This document shows, piece by piece, positions 31,101 through 41,299 of a DNA stretch of 64,000 nt (position 1 is its first letter; each line of letters begins with the position of its first letter). The position numbers and the translations under genes were made by a program. The notes beneath the pieces were generated by a model. That model was not told the origin of the DNA, did no database searches, and worked only from the letters and a program-made list of their open reading frames with translations. Source of the stretch: Fulvia fulva (Eukaryota; Ascomycota; Dothideomycetes; Mycosphaerellales; Mycosphaerellaceae); the NCBI RefSeq assembly GCF_020509005.1, contig NC_063018.1, positions 4,402,001-4,466,000 on the forward strand, given 5' to 3'.

Positions 31101-32011
31101 AGCTGGCATCGAGTCGAGGTCCAGCAAGTCGTGCTCGTAGCCGCTCCAATTCCACTGCTACCACGGGACGTTCTCGCAGCCGCACAGGTCCATACCGAGA
31201 CGATCTGGAGAAAGCTATGATCGAGGGTCACGGTACCTCTGCAGCGGCACATACACCAGATGTGTCGCCGTTTCCTGGTGCCTCACCGGCCATTGGTAGC
31301 GACGGAACCGGCCGCCAGAGCGACGAGGACAGACGCAATGCTGCCAACTATTTCGAGGCCCGGGCTGCACCCGCCAACAAAGGTCCATCGCCGAATGGTC
31401 TGACTCCTACAGTATACACGCCTGGTCGCCCAGTTCCTGTGGCGAATCCGTATTCGCAGAATCACACTCCTGCGCTCAACGGCACTAGTCCGTCAATTGA
31501 GTTGTCGCACTCTCCAATCACCCCGTCTTCCGCGCGCCCCGGTGGCTTGCGCAAGATTACAATTTCCAAGGCAGATATCTCTGAGCCAAAGCTCATATCT
31601 TCCACCTCCAATGTCGACACAGTCGACCTGCCTCCTGGAGCGTCGCTGAAGAACGGCATGGAAGATGCTCCACCGATCCCACCGATCAAACCAAAACGTC
31701 GGGGGACACGAAAGCTCTTTAGCAGAAACCGGTCGGACTCCACTGGCGACCACGAGATCAAGGCAACATCGTCCGATCCATCTCTCAACACATCGCCTAA
31801 GCGCGAGTTTCAATTCCCGCCCAGCAACGTGGTGCGCATGCCAGCAATCGTCTCGCCACAAGACTTTCACTCGAGCCCAGCCGTGCCACAAGTCGGCTTT
31901 GTCACTCCAGGCTCACCTGAGCGCGTCCAGCGCTCCACTTCTACCACCACAGCTCCCAAGCGATCAGTCACAGCTCCGCTGTCAGCGCCTCTGGATGGTA
32001 GCATGTTCTAA
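28154..32011 (+). CDS. Large conserved, disordered fungal protein of unknown function
   Basis: The product has 1,285 aa and no introns within the coding part. The frame is open back to 28061, but the segment before 28154 lies in a predicted 5'UTR intron, and ATG 28154 has a good context (GTCACCATGT). Conserved-looking islands are near the start: MSKLFSKKKANND, a Lys-rich patch, PSTDDFRTSLLMPSLSTRFS, REQDDPNSLIGKASDDSVL and LFGGRQKVYKIP. I recall similar blocks in uncharacterised Pezizomycotina proteins. The remainder is Ser/Pro/Ala/Gln-rich, with an acidic patch (ASDDEDDGEEER) near residue 580, a short predicted coiled coil near residues 855-895 (QQEREAFQSELAARRAAIQE) and a basic KPKRRGTRKLFSRNRS near 1,180. 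A cortical or scaffold role is possible but not shown. Confidence 0.7.
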   Translation: MSKLFSKKKANNDATLSNEQALNALSQPASPTLNKKSSSSRWKKSKKPQPEAKPQLDLSAALPSTDDFRTSLLMPSLSTRFSMLREQDDPNSLIGKASDDSVLQPRRKSRMMNDFGFASTALGDIAEVSSIQGSVRPPFTRSSRENSYVSDDGGYGSEADATQSVMSRSRPGEGNVLFGGRQKVYKIPNSGATSTRSLGKLVYEDDVGMSAFQKYRHREREFDESQLPRPSDESQGFNFGLEGSHDGLDTLPNDSAKDLSHSPSLSSYEKKRSTTSSMARSDARSSTAATSIASQQAVSAQPSPGHAPAGAATAATSSTAANVAPITMSAPLLERPNPKARRLYDQGLDQHMHEQQSSAITRLNSIQKQRTIGGMKSPPFLQGAKSTGNLNDRSTEPFTAFRGQSPPPTAPLPALTTLGSFRHPQSGSSSPAPSGPASPIDAPNNVLTQALEPADRGKATAMGAFNKPAHAFDENQYLERQKALQRSNSSAVMKKSGSISAAKPRTERSEYNGNQSPDLFARSRTPSDAPSHHEMTKKAYNMFQNAANHLPAPSADQRSDSPAKSPPLPDTHRTFFGNISASDDEDDGEEERIAQSFDQPEYGYGNYQTRWQPTPLQSVSEHPSTQNDRWKTTLVEEEDEFDVKPLAPKASASSLRINAPAASFQIPQPLDSPTLGPQAQALNGMVHHLRQRSNNSSIYPTEEVAQQEDEEEVPEVPELPWTTKKSDSFNRVANTTPEAQSARESTYAVSNPWDLDEQSAGASRASRASEAVSTVDRSSNALSPVGQSLMAQFSPVERTSSPRFPSTSRQPSVVQDSSSRFAHPTARDSEASFSNENSVPTWQQELHKQHTRDASTATQQEREAFQSELAARRAAIQEGLKQKVEWEAHSRGTSPAPGAMRAFGMLRSKTSRESFVHAQDQPQKGVRALGINGASSTSLVDSVRPRGNSSPRPPLPNAQHPAFKQDGPGPSTRDADTVQGARELASSRGPASRARSRSNSTATTGRSRSRTGPYRDDLEKAMIEGHGTSAAAHTPDVSPFPGASPAIGSDGTGRQSDEDRRNAANYFEARAAPANKGPSPNGLTPTVYTPGRPVPVANPYSQNHTPALNGTSPSIELSHSPITPSSARPGGLRKITISKADISEPKLISSTSNVDTVDLPPGASLKNGMEDAPPIPPIKPKRRGTRKLFSRNRSDSTGDHEIKATSSDPSLNTSPKREFQFPPSNVVRMPAIVSPQDFHSSPAVPQVGFVTPGSPERVQRSTSTTTAPKRSVTAPLSAPLDGSMF

Positions 32012-32779
32012 TGATACACAAGATCTCGTAGCTGCGATTTGAAATCAGCAGACGACGATAGACGCGCATCGACCGCGCAAACACTACGGAGGCAACTTCA
32101 CTTCATTGTACGACTATTACAGCAGAAAAAGGGGCGTCGGCCATGTCCCCGGCGCATGACTGCTTTCGAAACAAAACAAGATTCCCCATGTAGCGACTAC
32201 GAACGACTTTACGGATGTGTGGCGAGGTTCTACAGGAATGTGAAAGGACGGCGTGAGGAGGATGAGGAGGAGAGGGGTGCTGGGGAAGACGAAACTGCTT
32301 GTTTGTTGCGGGATTGCTTTTTTCATCTTTGATGTGGATTTAGCGATGCACGATACCATCAGATGCGAAGCAAGGCTGTTACGATGAGGGCGTGCTTTTA
32401 GTGTGTAGCGATGATTGAGCCCCATGGGGACGAAGAAATAATGTCCTACACCATGAATGAGCTGTATCAATTCACAGTATGGGCGATCCTGCCGCCACGG
32501 CTAACATTGTGGCATAGCAAGTCGAGCAAGTCTGCCACGAACTAGGACCTCAAAAGACACAGAACACGAAGAAGCACAAAAGTTCGGCGGTATCTCAGTT
32601 CTCATTCAGTTGGTATCATCGCTTCGTACTAGTACACACATTCCCCAATCCAATCTTCATCTGGCTAACCATGCCACCCACGCGCCGAGTCACTGGCACG
32701 ACTCTCCCTTCGTAACGCCTCGCTTCATCTCATGCCTGCCTTCGCTAGTAGTACATCCAATCCTTCCAAGCAAGACCTT
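32012..32779. other. Convergent intergenic region
   Basis: This holds the 3' ends of the two convergent genes. No further feature is seen. Confidence 0.4.
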
Positions 32780-33218
32780 CTACTTCCTCGTCGTAAAATC
32801 CGTCTCAAGATCTGACGAAGCTCCCGATCCTGAGGTCTCGGTGTTGTTGCAGTTACAGCTGTTAGCGCTGCGCTTGCCGCATGCACATGCGTCGCCGGCG
32901 GCGGGCTTGGCGTTTTCTGTTGGGGCGCGGGAGCAGGTGCAGGAGTTGGCTGGGCGTTGGTCTGGAATGGGATGTCGTGTTAGTAGACTGTATCGAGGGT
33001 GTGGTGGTTTGAGGGGAGGGAGTGGGGCAAGAAAACGTACGGCAGGAACATCTCGCGCCGGAGAGGTTGTTCTCGACTTGTGCTTGGGAGCAGTTGCAGT
33101 GGAGGGCGGGTTTTTTGCCGCAGGAGCAGGTGGCTTCTGTTGCGCAGGCGCAGGCGCCGGCGGGGTTTTTGTTGCCGCAGCAGGTTGAGGGGATTGAGGT
33201 GGTGGGCGTGGAGGACAT
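32780..33218 (-). CDS. Metallothionein-like cysteine-rich metal-binding protein
   Basis: Exons 33041-33218 and 32780-32961 join across a 79-nt intron (GTACGT donor, CATTCCAG acceptor) to give 119 aa. Without splicing the frame becomes arginine-rich nonsense; with splicing the cysteine pattern continues, which supports the model. Clusters are STCCGNKNPAGACACA, ATCSCGKKPALHCNCS, GARCSCH, SCTCSRAP, DACACGKRS and SCNCNNTE: about 18 cysteines, mostly as C-x-C. No signal peptide is seen, so it is probably cytosolic and binds copper or zinc. The spaced double Cys modules resemble an uncharacterised fungal Cys-rich domain (DUF type) more than the ~25-aa fungal copper metallothioneins. The upstream 33,219-33,360 is a G/T-rich low-complexity promoter. 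Confidence 0.72.
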
Positions 33219-34214
33219 GGTTGGTGAGTGAGTGAGTGGGAGTGTTGTGGTTGTGGGAGGGTTGGTTGGTGGTGATGATGGAGGACAGGATGTGGTGGTG
33301 GTGGTAGTGGTGAGTGTTTATTGTTGGATGTGAGTTGGATGTTGATTGAGAAGTAAGGTAGGTCGTGTGTCTTTATGTACCTCGATCCTCGCAGGCAAAC
33401 ATCTGATATCCAGACCCAGACTATCTGATGTCGGTCATTCCTTTGACGCGTGTGTAATCACAAGCACCGTGATTCGCTCGCTTATCCTCCCACTAACCAC
33501 ACATGGCAATCTTTCTCCCCTCTAGCACGAGTTTCCATGACTGATCTTGCCACTTGGTGGTCAATGGCAATGGAATGCTTCCGATTGCATGTGCTTCCTG
33601 ACCTCGCCTAGGACGTACCCGCTCCCATTCACAATGGGTTACGACGCGTTTACTGGTTCATGAGCAGATACATGTACGCACTATCGGCTCTTCGCTTCAG
33701 GCTTTGTCATCTAGTGTTGAGGTAACATGCCAGGTAAAGTCCCGGGACACGAGGTGGCGGCGACGCTGAGGTCGGGTGTGCTTTTTGCGTTCTTCGTAGG
33801 TCTCTTGATGCTCTTGTGACAATGTCTCGTTGATCTCGAGACCTTACGAAGCTGCTGTCACGTACTTTGCGTCTCGCAACAGCGCAAACGGTAATTCTTT
33901 GAAGCATCCGACAATAAACACACGACATCCATGGCATCGGCAAATTTCAAGGCGTCTCCATCTCACGAGCTCTACACCGATGGCGACAATGACAGGCAAG
34001 ATGATGGGGACCAGGTCTGAACATGATGAAAAATCGCAGTGATGCCATTTCTAAACGTCATATAAAACATCTATACGCCCATCCCATCCATGCCTGCTTC
34101 CAGAACAAGAAACGCCATGCCCCAACATCAGAGGTGTACACGCTTCGCTTCTATGCCACGCCGTCTGTACAATACATTGTAATCACATTTCACGCCAATC
34201 GCACTTGCATCCGC
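33219..34214. other. Intergenic, low-complexity near 33.2-33.35 kb
   Basis: About 1 kb between the metallothionein-like start and the FAS2 end. The first 130 bp are GTGAGT/GGTGGT-rich on the plus strand (pyrimidine-rich for the gene). No gene is supported. Confidence 0.4.
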
Positions 34215-37200
34215 TCAAAAAGCCGAGATCGCCACGGCGATGACCTGAGCGTCACTGTGGCTGATGGACACAGTCGTCGACTTAACGCCGGCCTTCGAGG
34301 CGGCTTCTTTGGCTTGGCCGTGTAGCTGTGAAGGTATGTTAGTATCTGTCCATTGGTTATGGTGTTGTGGGTGGTCACTTACAGTCACCTGAGGCGCGCC
34401 AGACTCATCAGCGACGATCTCAATCTCCTTCATAGGCTGGCCGGCTCCCTGGCTGGCGACCTTCAAGCTCTTGAAGATAGCCTCCTTCGCGCTCCACCTG
34501 CCGACGAAGCTGGCTTGAGGTGAAGACGCCTTGCGGCAGTATGCGATCTCAGCCGGTGTGAAGTTGCGCTCAATGAAGGTATCGTTCGTGATGTCAATCG
34601 CGTCGATACTCTCAATGTCGACACCTGGATTCGAGTTGGCAGATGCATTGACCTTCATCAAGGTCTCGACCATTTCGGTGGTGTTCTTGTCAGTTGGCTT
34701 GACAGGCGACTTCTTTGGGTAGGTGAACTCGGCGCTCTTCTTGTCTGCAGAGACGCGAGCATCTGGGTTGAGGAAGACCTGGCTCTGCTGTGCGTCCTCG
34801 TATGGCGACTTGCTCTTGGCGCGGAACATGGTGTTGTTAATGAGGCCGTCGTGGAAGTACCTGTATGCCTTCTTCTGGCGAGCCTCGACCTTCTGCTTGT
34901 ATGTCTGGAACTGGGTCTGGTCCAAGGTAGCGAACAGGTACTTGGGGTGGATACCGATCGCTTGTGCACCCTTTTGACCGAAACCGAAGGATGTGACCGA
35001 GAAGGCCTTGATGCCATCAGTCTGGATGCTTTGGCTTGGGTAGACAATGTAGTCAAACTTCTCCATGACCTTGTCGACGTTGTCGGCGTTCCTGTTACCA
35101 GGCACGAGACCCGTGTTGAGCACCTGCAGACAGCCGTTGAACATCCATGCACCAGCAGCACCTTTGGGGTGACCAGTCAAGTACTTCTGGAAGATACCGA
35201 GCAGGGCGTTGCCCTTCTTGCGACCGAGATGCTTCATCTGCTGGCAGATGACATCGGACTCGTTCTTGTCGTTGGCGACGGTCGAGGTACCGTGGAACGA
35301 GGCGACATCGAGATCATCGATGGTCAAGCCCCAAGTGGCAAGTGCACCTCGAAGTGGCGCAATGCGAGAGTCTTGCTTCCAGAAGTTGTTGCCCAGCTGT
35401 CGCAGAGCATCCTTCTCCTGTCGTCGGGCCTCGCGTTCGATGTGGCCTGCGCGGTCTGCCATGTATTCAGACTCGCTGAACTCCTCGGTACTCTGTTGCT
35501 TCATGGCCGCGACCTCTTCCTGCAAGTACATGAGCTCAGACTCTTGCCAGTTCTTGATCGCCTTGCGGCGAAGGTCCATCTGTCGCTTCCTGTACTTGAT
35601 GTCAAGGAGTGGCGATGGGAACTTGCTTGGCTGCTCACGGGCAGTGGTCAAGACACCCTGACCAGGAGCTGGCACGGAACGACCAATCTTGTCAGTGGCT
35701 GTAGCAGTGAAGCCAAGCACACCGTAGATGGGCACACCCATATCAAGAGCGAGCTGAGCATCCATGATGACTTGCATACCGCAACCCTGCGACTCCATGA
35801 AGCCGTTTCGGGTGGTGGTGGTAGGACGCGACATCTCCTGTGGTGTGCGGCCGCGAGCCATTTCGTCCTTGGCATTGCTGGTGGCGCCCATGTTGGCGAA
35901 TTCGTACGAGCCTTCTTCCTGAAAGTCATCGAAACCACCGACGAAGCACATGCGGGCCTTGCCTTCCACAATGCAGTCGTATCCAATGTCAATGGACTCA
36001 ACAGCAGTTGCGCAAGCACCAACAGGTGTGCGGATTGGACCGGTGGATGAGATGAGCAACATGTTGATCCAGGCACTCATAGTGTTGATGAAGGACTCCT
36101 GCAGAATGTCTTTCTGCAGAGGCTTGTCAAGGAAGCGGTCCTTATACATTCCACGTAAAGCGGTAGTACCGCCAATACCGGAACCTATGCAGTTACCGAC
36201 TTCCGAGATGTGCACATACTTGTAGAACTCGTATGGATCAGTGATACCAGATGCCAACAGACACTCAGCAGTGGACACCAGGACGTAAAGGGTGACAGGG
36301 TCGACTTGGGAGATGATGTCGTCTGGAACACCGTACCGCTTGGCGTCCCATCCGGTGGGAATTTGACCAGCGACCAGGCGGTCGAATCGAAGGGCCTTGG
36401 GGATGAGAAGAGTGGCGCCCTTCTTCAGACGGACCTGGTACTCGCCAGATTCGAGCTCGAAGGTCTCGACCTTCTCGCCGTGCTCGCGCTTGAACTCGGC
36501 AGCGGTCTCCTTGGACGACTCGAACGGATCAAGGTCCTCCTCGATCTGAATCTCCTGCATAAGTTGCTTCTTGTTCGGGTCGTAGCCATTGAACAGCTCC
36601 GGCTCAATAAGGCGGATACCAGCATGGTCGAGGATGTGCTTCTCGTACTTAGCCTTGATGTCCTTGTCATCGACAGGCTCACCAGACTTCGCATCAACCC
36701 AGCCGGAGTAGCTCTTGCCCTTGAGGGGACCGTTGTGGTTCTTGATGAGACCCATGATCCAGGCCATTTCGACACAGCCCTCAAGCGAGAACTGGCCATA
36801 TGCTTCCATCTCCCATCGAGTTCTGGAGTTACCCCAAGGACCAACCTCAGAGAAACCAGTGACCACAACGACCTTCTCAAGATCAACCATGCCCTTGAGG
36901 TCGGCGTTGAGTGGCTCAACTTCCGACTTCCAGTCTGGGAGCTTGGGGAAGTCAAATTTGAGGTTGGCACGCTTGTCGACCTTGACAGTCTTGTAGAATG
37001 CCTCGCTGTCCTCACCGTTGATGATCTTGTTCTCAACAGAAGTCTCGCGAGTGACAGCGCGGCGGATCTCAGCAGTTTCTGTGATCTCCTTGCGCAGGCG
37101 AGTCATCAGATCCTTGAGATTTGGCAAGAACTGGAGACCACCGTTCAGATCAGCAAAGACGGGCTCCTGCTGGCAGAGGTTGACGATTGAGGGTGACATC

Positions 37201-39934
37201 AGACCGAGCAAGTTGAAAGCCATCTCTTGCTGCGAGAAAGTGCGGACACCGTACTTCTCGACACCTTGGGCGACAATGTTGTTGCCACCCATGAGACCAG
37301 TGCCACGAGTCCAACCAATAACGGCACCACAGATGGTGAGGAAGTTACCCCAGCTCTCAGAGTACCATCTGTTGAACAGTGTTTCAAGCGCCAGCTTCGA
37401 TTCCGAGTACAGACCATCGTTCCCGAAGGTACCGTGGTTTGGCGAGAGTGGGAGGATGACCTGCGCTGGACGAGTCTCGAAGCCGCGAGTAGCCTTCTGA
37501 GCCTTGACCGCACCAAGCATGCGCAACAGATTGGTGAGCATGATGCGATGGGCGAGCTCAGACTTGCTGTCGATGCTGTCGATCTCACGACCATTCTCTG
37601 GGATAGCAGCGAACGGCACGATGAAGTCGAGGTCCCAGCCGAGGCCCTTCTTCTCGTCGTAAATGTAGTCGACAAGGGCGTTGACATCCTGCAAGCTTCC
37701 CTGGTTGAAAGGAACGACCACAAGCTGCGACCCACGAGCGCCATAGCGAGCGTACATGGCTTGGTAGTACTCGGTGACCTCGCGCGAGAAGCGAGATGTG
37801 GTGACAATCACCTTGGCGCCACCGCTGACTAGACCTTGAAGGACATCGGCACCAATGGACCCAGCACCAGCACCAGTCATCAGAACGTGCTTGCCCTGGT
37901 ATGTGACACCGCCGCTCGCTGCCTTCTCGAGGCCATCAAGATACACGCTCGTGAGCTTCTTGCTGTATTCCCAGCCGTGCTCTTCCTTGCGCTTCAAGTG
38001 CAAGAATGGTACAGTCTCGACCTTGCCGGACTTGACAGCCCCGTTGACACGCCCGTTGCGACCGGCCTTCTTGATGTGGCCGTTCGCCTTACCATTCTCG
38101 GTGGGCATGATCTGGCCTTCATTCATCGAGAGCGATCGGACGATGTTGCTGTAGAGCGACTTGATCTCGAGCTGGGATGACTTAGAAAGCTTGTGTTGTT
38201 GTCGGATGAGCTTGTAGACTCGCTGGAGGTCGTTCTGCACCTTGGTCCTGTTGCCGTATTCTGAGATCTTGCCTCCCTCGGCCATCTCCCGAACGTAGTG
38301 CTCGAGCTTGCGGACGCTGGCACGTGGCTGCTCTTCGTAATCCATATCACCACGAGGTGAGATGGTTAGATGTGGTGCAGTCGGCATTGCGACGTCCTTG
38401 TAGACGGGTGCCTCACCCAGGACGTCGCGGCAGTTCTCAATAAGCTGTTGTCCCAACTCTTTTGCCAGCTCGTACGTCTCGCCTCGTTCCGTGGGACAGT
38501 GGTCGATGTGGTACTGCATGAATTCGAGGAGACTTGGGTTGGATCTGTTCATGATAAGGATGCATCGGGAGACAATCTCGCGATCAACAGCCTTCAGGCG
38601 CCCGAAGATGATATCGTAGTACATCGTAAGTGCATCTTGTCGTGCCCAATTCCAGGATGAGTCGTAGACGCGTGCCTTGAGTGGGCTGAAGGAGGGCTCA
38701 ATGCCAGCGGCGTAGAATTCACCGTGTTCGGTGTTCCACAAATCGAGTTGTGCCTGGAGTGCAGCCTCATTCCGCTTCGTCGCAATTGCCGCCTTGTCTC
38801 CTGCTCGTAGGTCCATCTTGAGGTATCGAGCGAAGAGCTCAAGCTGCTGCTTGAACAATGCTCGCTGATCCTTGGTGAGGGCATCGATGGCAGCTGGGTC
38901 CATCATCATGCCACCCCCAGCAGCACCGCCCTCTCCAGCAGCAGGTCCAGTCGACAAGCTAATGCCAGCGTTTGCAGCATACTTCTGTGCAGTGTCGTCC
39001 AACCATGACTTGGCGTCATTTTCGGAGCCGAGACGCGACGCGGGTTCACTGGTAAGTGCAAGCAGCAGAACGCCATCTTGTCGCCCAGTTCCAAGACCCC
39101 ACTTTGTTTCTAGGTGTTTTCGCACAGCTGTGATGTTGAAGCCACCGGGCATCTTGGAGGAAACCATGCGGGCGATGAGCGAGGAGGACTGCTTGCCAAG
39201 CTGACCATTGAAGGTAGCCTGCATCGATGCACCTAACTCATCGAGAGGAGTGTCTTCCGGCTTCTCTGGTGTTGAGCCGAACTCTTTTCCGAGGTCACCA
39301 AGGATTTCGTTTTGAAGGGTCGACTTGCCTGTAGGAAATGATGTTAGCAGATGGATTAGGTGAGCCGCACATGACAATGCCTACCTCCAACCAAGTCCTT
39401 GATGGCTTTGCTGAGTGGAATGTCTGCGAGTGGCTTCTTGAGCTTCTGGGCAACCAGGGCTCTCAAGATGTCGACAGCGCCCACTGGTGCATCTGCCACG
39501 GCCGCCGCTGGTCCAGAGCTTGCCGCCGCCGCCGCCGCCGGCGGAGCAGCAGCTGCTGGAGCAGGGGCTGACGAGGACGCTGCTGATGCTGCTGCTGCAG
39601 GCGCGGCGTTTCCAGCACTTGGTGCAGCAGCCGGCGCAGGCTCATCTTCCACGGGGTCCACATCGTAGTAAATATCCTTCGCGTCCTTGTTGTAGCACAG
39701 AATCTGCCGTTGTACTGATCGTGCGGCATCGTATGCTTCATACTTTGCTGCTAGTGTCCGCTTCGCCATGCCTCCAAGTGTGTCTGCAGGACCGACTTCC
39801 ACTATCCTTTCTGTCGTCTTCTCGCCAAGGATGACGTCCTGGGTCTCGATCCATCTCACTGGCGATGCGAATTGGTACGCCAGGAGCTCCACGAGCAGGG
39901 TGTGGGCCAGATCTTGCTCGACCTCGGGACGCAT
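34215..39934 (-). CDS. FAS2: Fatty acid synthase alpha subunit
   Basis: Exons 39385-39934, 34383-39328 and 34215-34325 give 1,868 aa, the usual fungal size. The introns (56 and 57 nt) have GTAGGC and GTAAGT donors; the 57-nt one sits in the last domain and is in frame, so it is easily missed. The alpha subunit supplies ketoreductase and ketosynthase to the cytosolic dodecamer. Order of domains: a piece completing the MPT domain, an Ala/Pro-rich linker, acyl carrier protein (phosphopantetheine Ser in [11 protein letters not shown], about residue 186), ketoreductase from about 650 ([19 protein letters not shown]), ketosynthase from about 1,100 with the active Cys in [16 protein letters not shown], and C-terminal phosphopantetheinyl transferase ([24 protein letters not shown]). 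All catalytic motifs I could check are present. It is divergent from FAS1. Confidence 0.95.
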
Positions 39935-41299
39935 GTTTGCGGTGTTTCCAATCGGGTGTAGGTGTGTAGATAACGATCTAGCAAAAGAGCGTGTACATCA
40001 AGCGAATGATGCGCCGGACAGCGTCAATGGCAGGGTGGTGTACAGGTCCGGTGGGAGTAGGTGGAAGAGAAGCAGAAAGGTTGATGATGATGGACCAGGA
40101 ATTTTCGGGTGTACTGAGGATGAGGATGGGTATCGAGGCTGTCTCGTGTCGCGCGAGGGTGCGGAGGTTGGCTGTAGGTGAGATAGGATTCCAGCGACGA
40201 GTTGCTGCTCGCCGTCTCAACCCGCGCGTGTGCAATTGGTGAGCTGCGGGCGGGTGTATGGGTGTGGAACGTTGAGTAGATACCGAGTTGGAGTTGACGC
40301 CTCAGCAGTATGGGACTGAGCTTTCTCCACACCGGCAAGCGAACAATTGCTGGGACGAGGTGCAGCACCTTCAACCTTGCCGGCCTGCATTCGCGCCGTT
40401 GGCCTTGTGCTGTGCGGAGACGTCAAGTCCCGGAATTGACTTTGCTTAGTTGTGTGTAGGACGGTGAAGGAAATGATGGATGTCGTGGTCAATGTGAGGC
40501 GGAAACAACGATACTTGTGACAGACAATTGATCAGTAGGGACTCTACCATCTGAACAACTGTTCTCGCGCAAACAGGCTGCCATTGCTGAGCAATGCGTG
40601 GGCATTCGCTCAAAGTGTCGAGACGCAGGTTGACGGCACTAGCAGCGATTGAATGGCCCCACCCGGCGGTAATCCCAGGCCCAACCATCGCCGCCTGCCG
40701 CATCTTCAGAGCTCACTCGGCTCATCACACTTTCGTTGGACGATATGCACAAGACGTCCTCGTGTCCGCCGCGTGCCCAGGCTGACCTCGACATACACTT
40801 CCTCACCGTCACCTCCTCTCACCCTCCTACATTCACAACGTGTTGCAGCGTCGCTCATTCATCACCACCACCTAGACACACCGCCGCGGGAGTGCCAGTT
40901 GATTCTGCCGCCGCTGTCTGAGCGCTTCCAGATCCGCGCTGCAGACTACGCCGCAATCGGACACAGTGCTGGAGCTCTGCGCAAAAACAGCTGCCCAGTG
41001 TCAAATGAGATTTTAGGCACCTCCCTTACTACTGCTCAGAAACGTATGTGCCCTCGTTTTCGTTTTCCACACCCATCGTCACGAGACCACACGTCCGCAA
41101 GCCACTGTCGCAGGCAGAGAGACACAGAAAAGCTCGAGTCTCCGTCGCAGCAGCCACGCGCTAGTTGTAGCACAAGCAGCACTCCAGCAATCCGCCCACA
41201 CCATTGAAAGTTGTTGGCTGGGGAGCGGCGAGCTTGACTGCGGAAGCGCACGACCATTGAACACTCCAGCTCAACGATGATCACGACCCTACAGCAATA
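39935..41299. promoter_or_regulatory. Shared FAS2/FAS1 divergent promoter region
   Basis: The two FAS start codons face away from each other across 1,365 bp, a layout suited to balanced expression of the two subunits. A likely 5'UTR intron of FAS1 spans 41044-41294: GTATGT donor after AAAC, and acceptor CCCTACAG five bases before the ATG. No individual factor site could be assigned. Confidence 0.5.
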
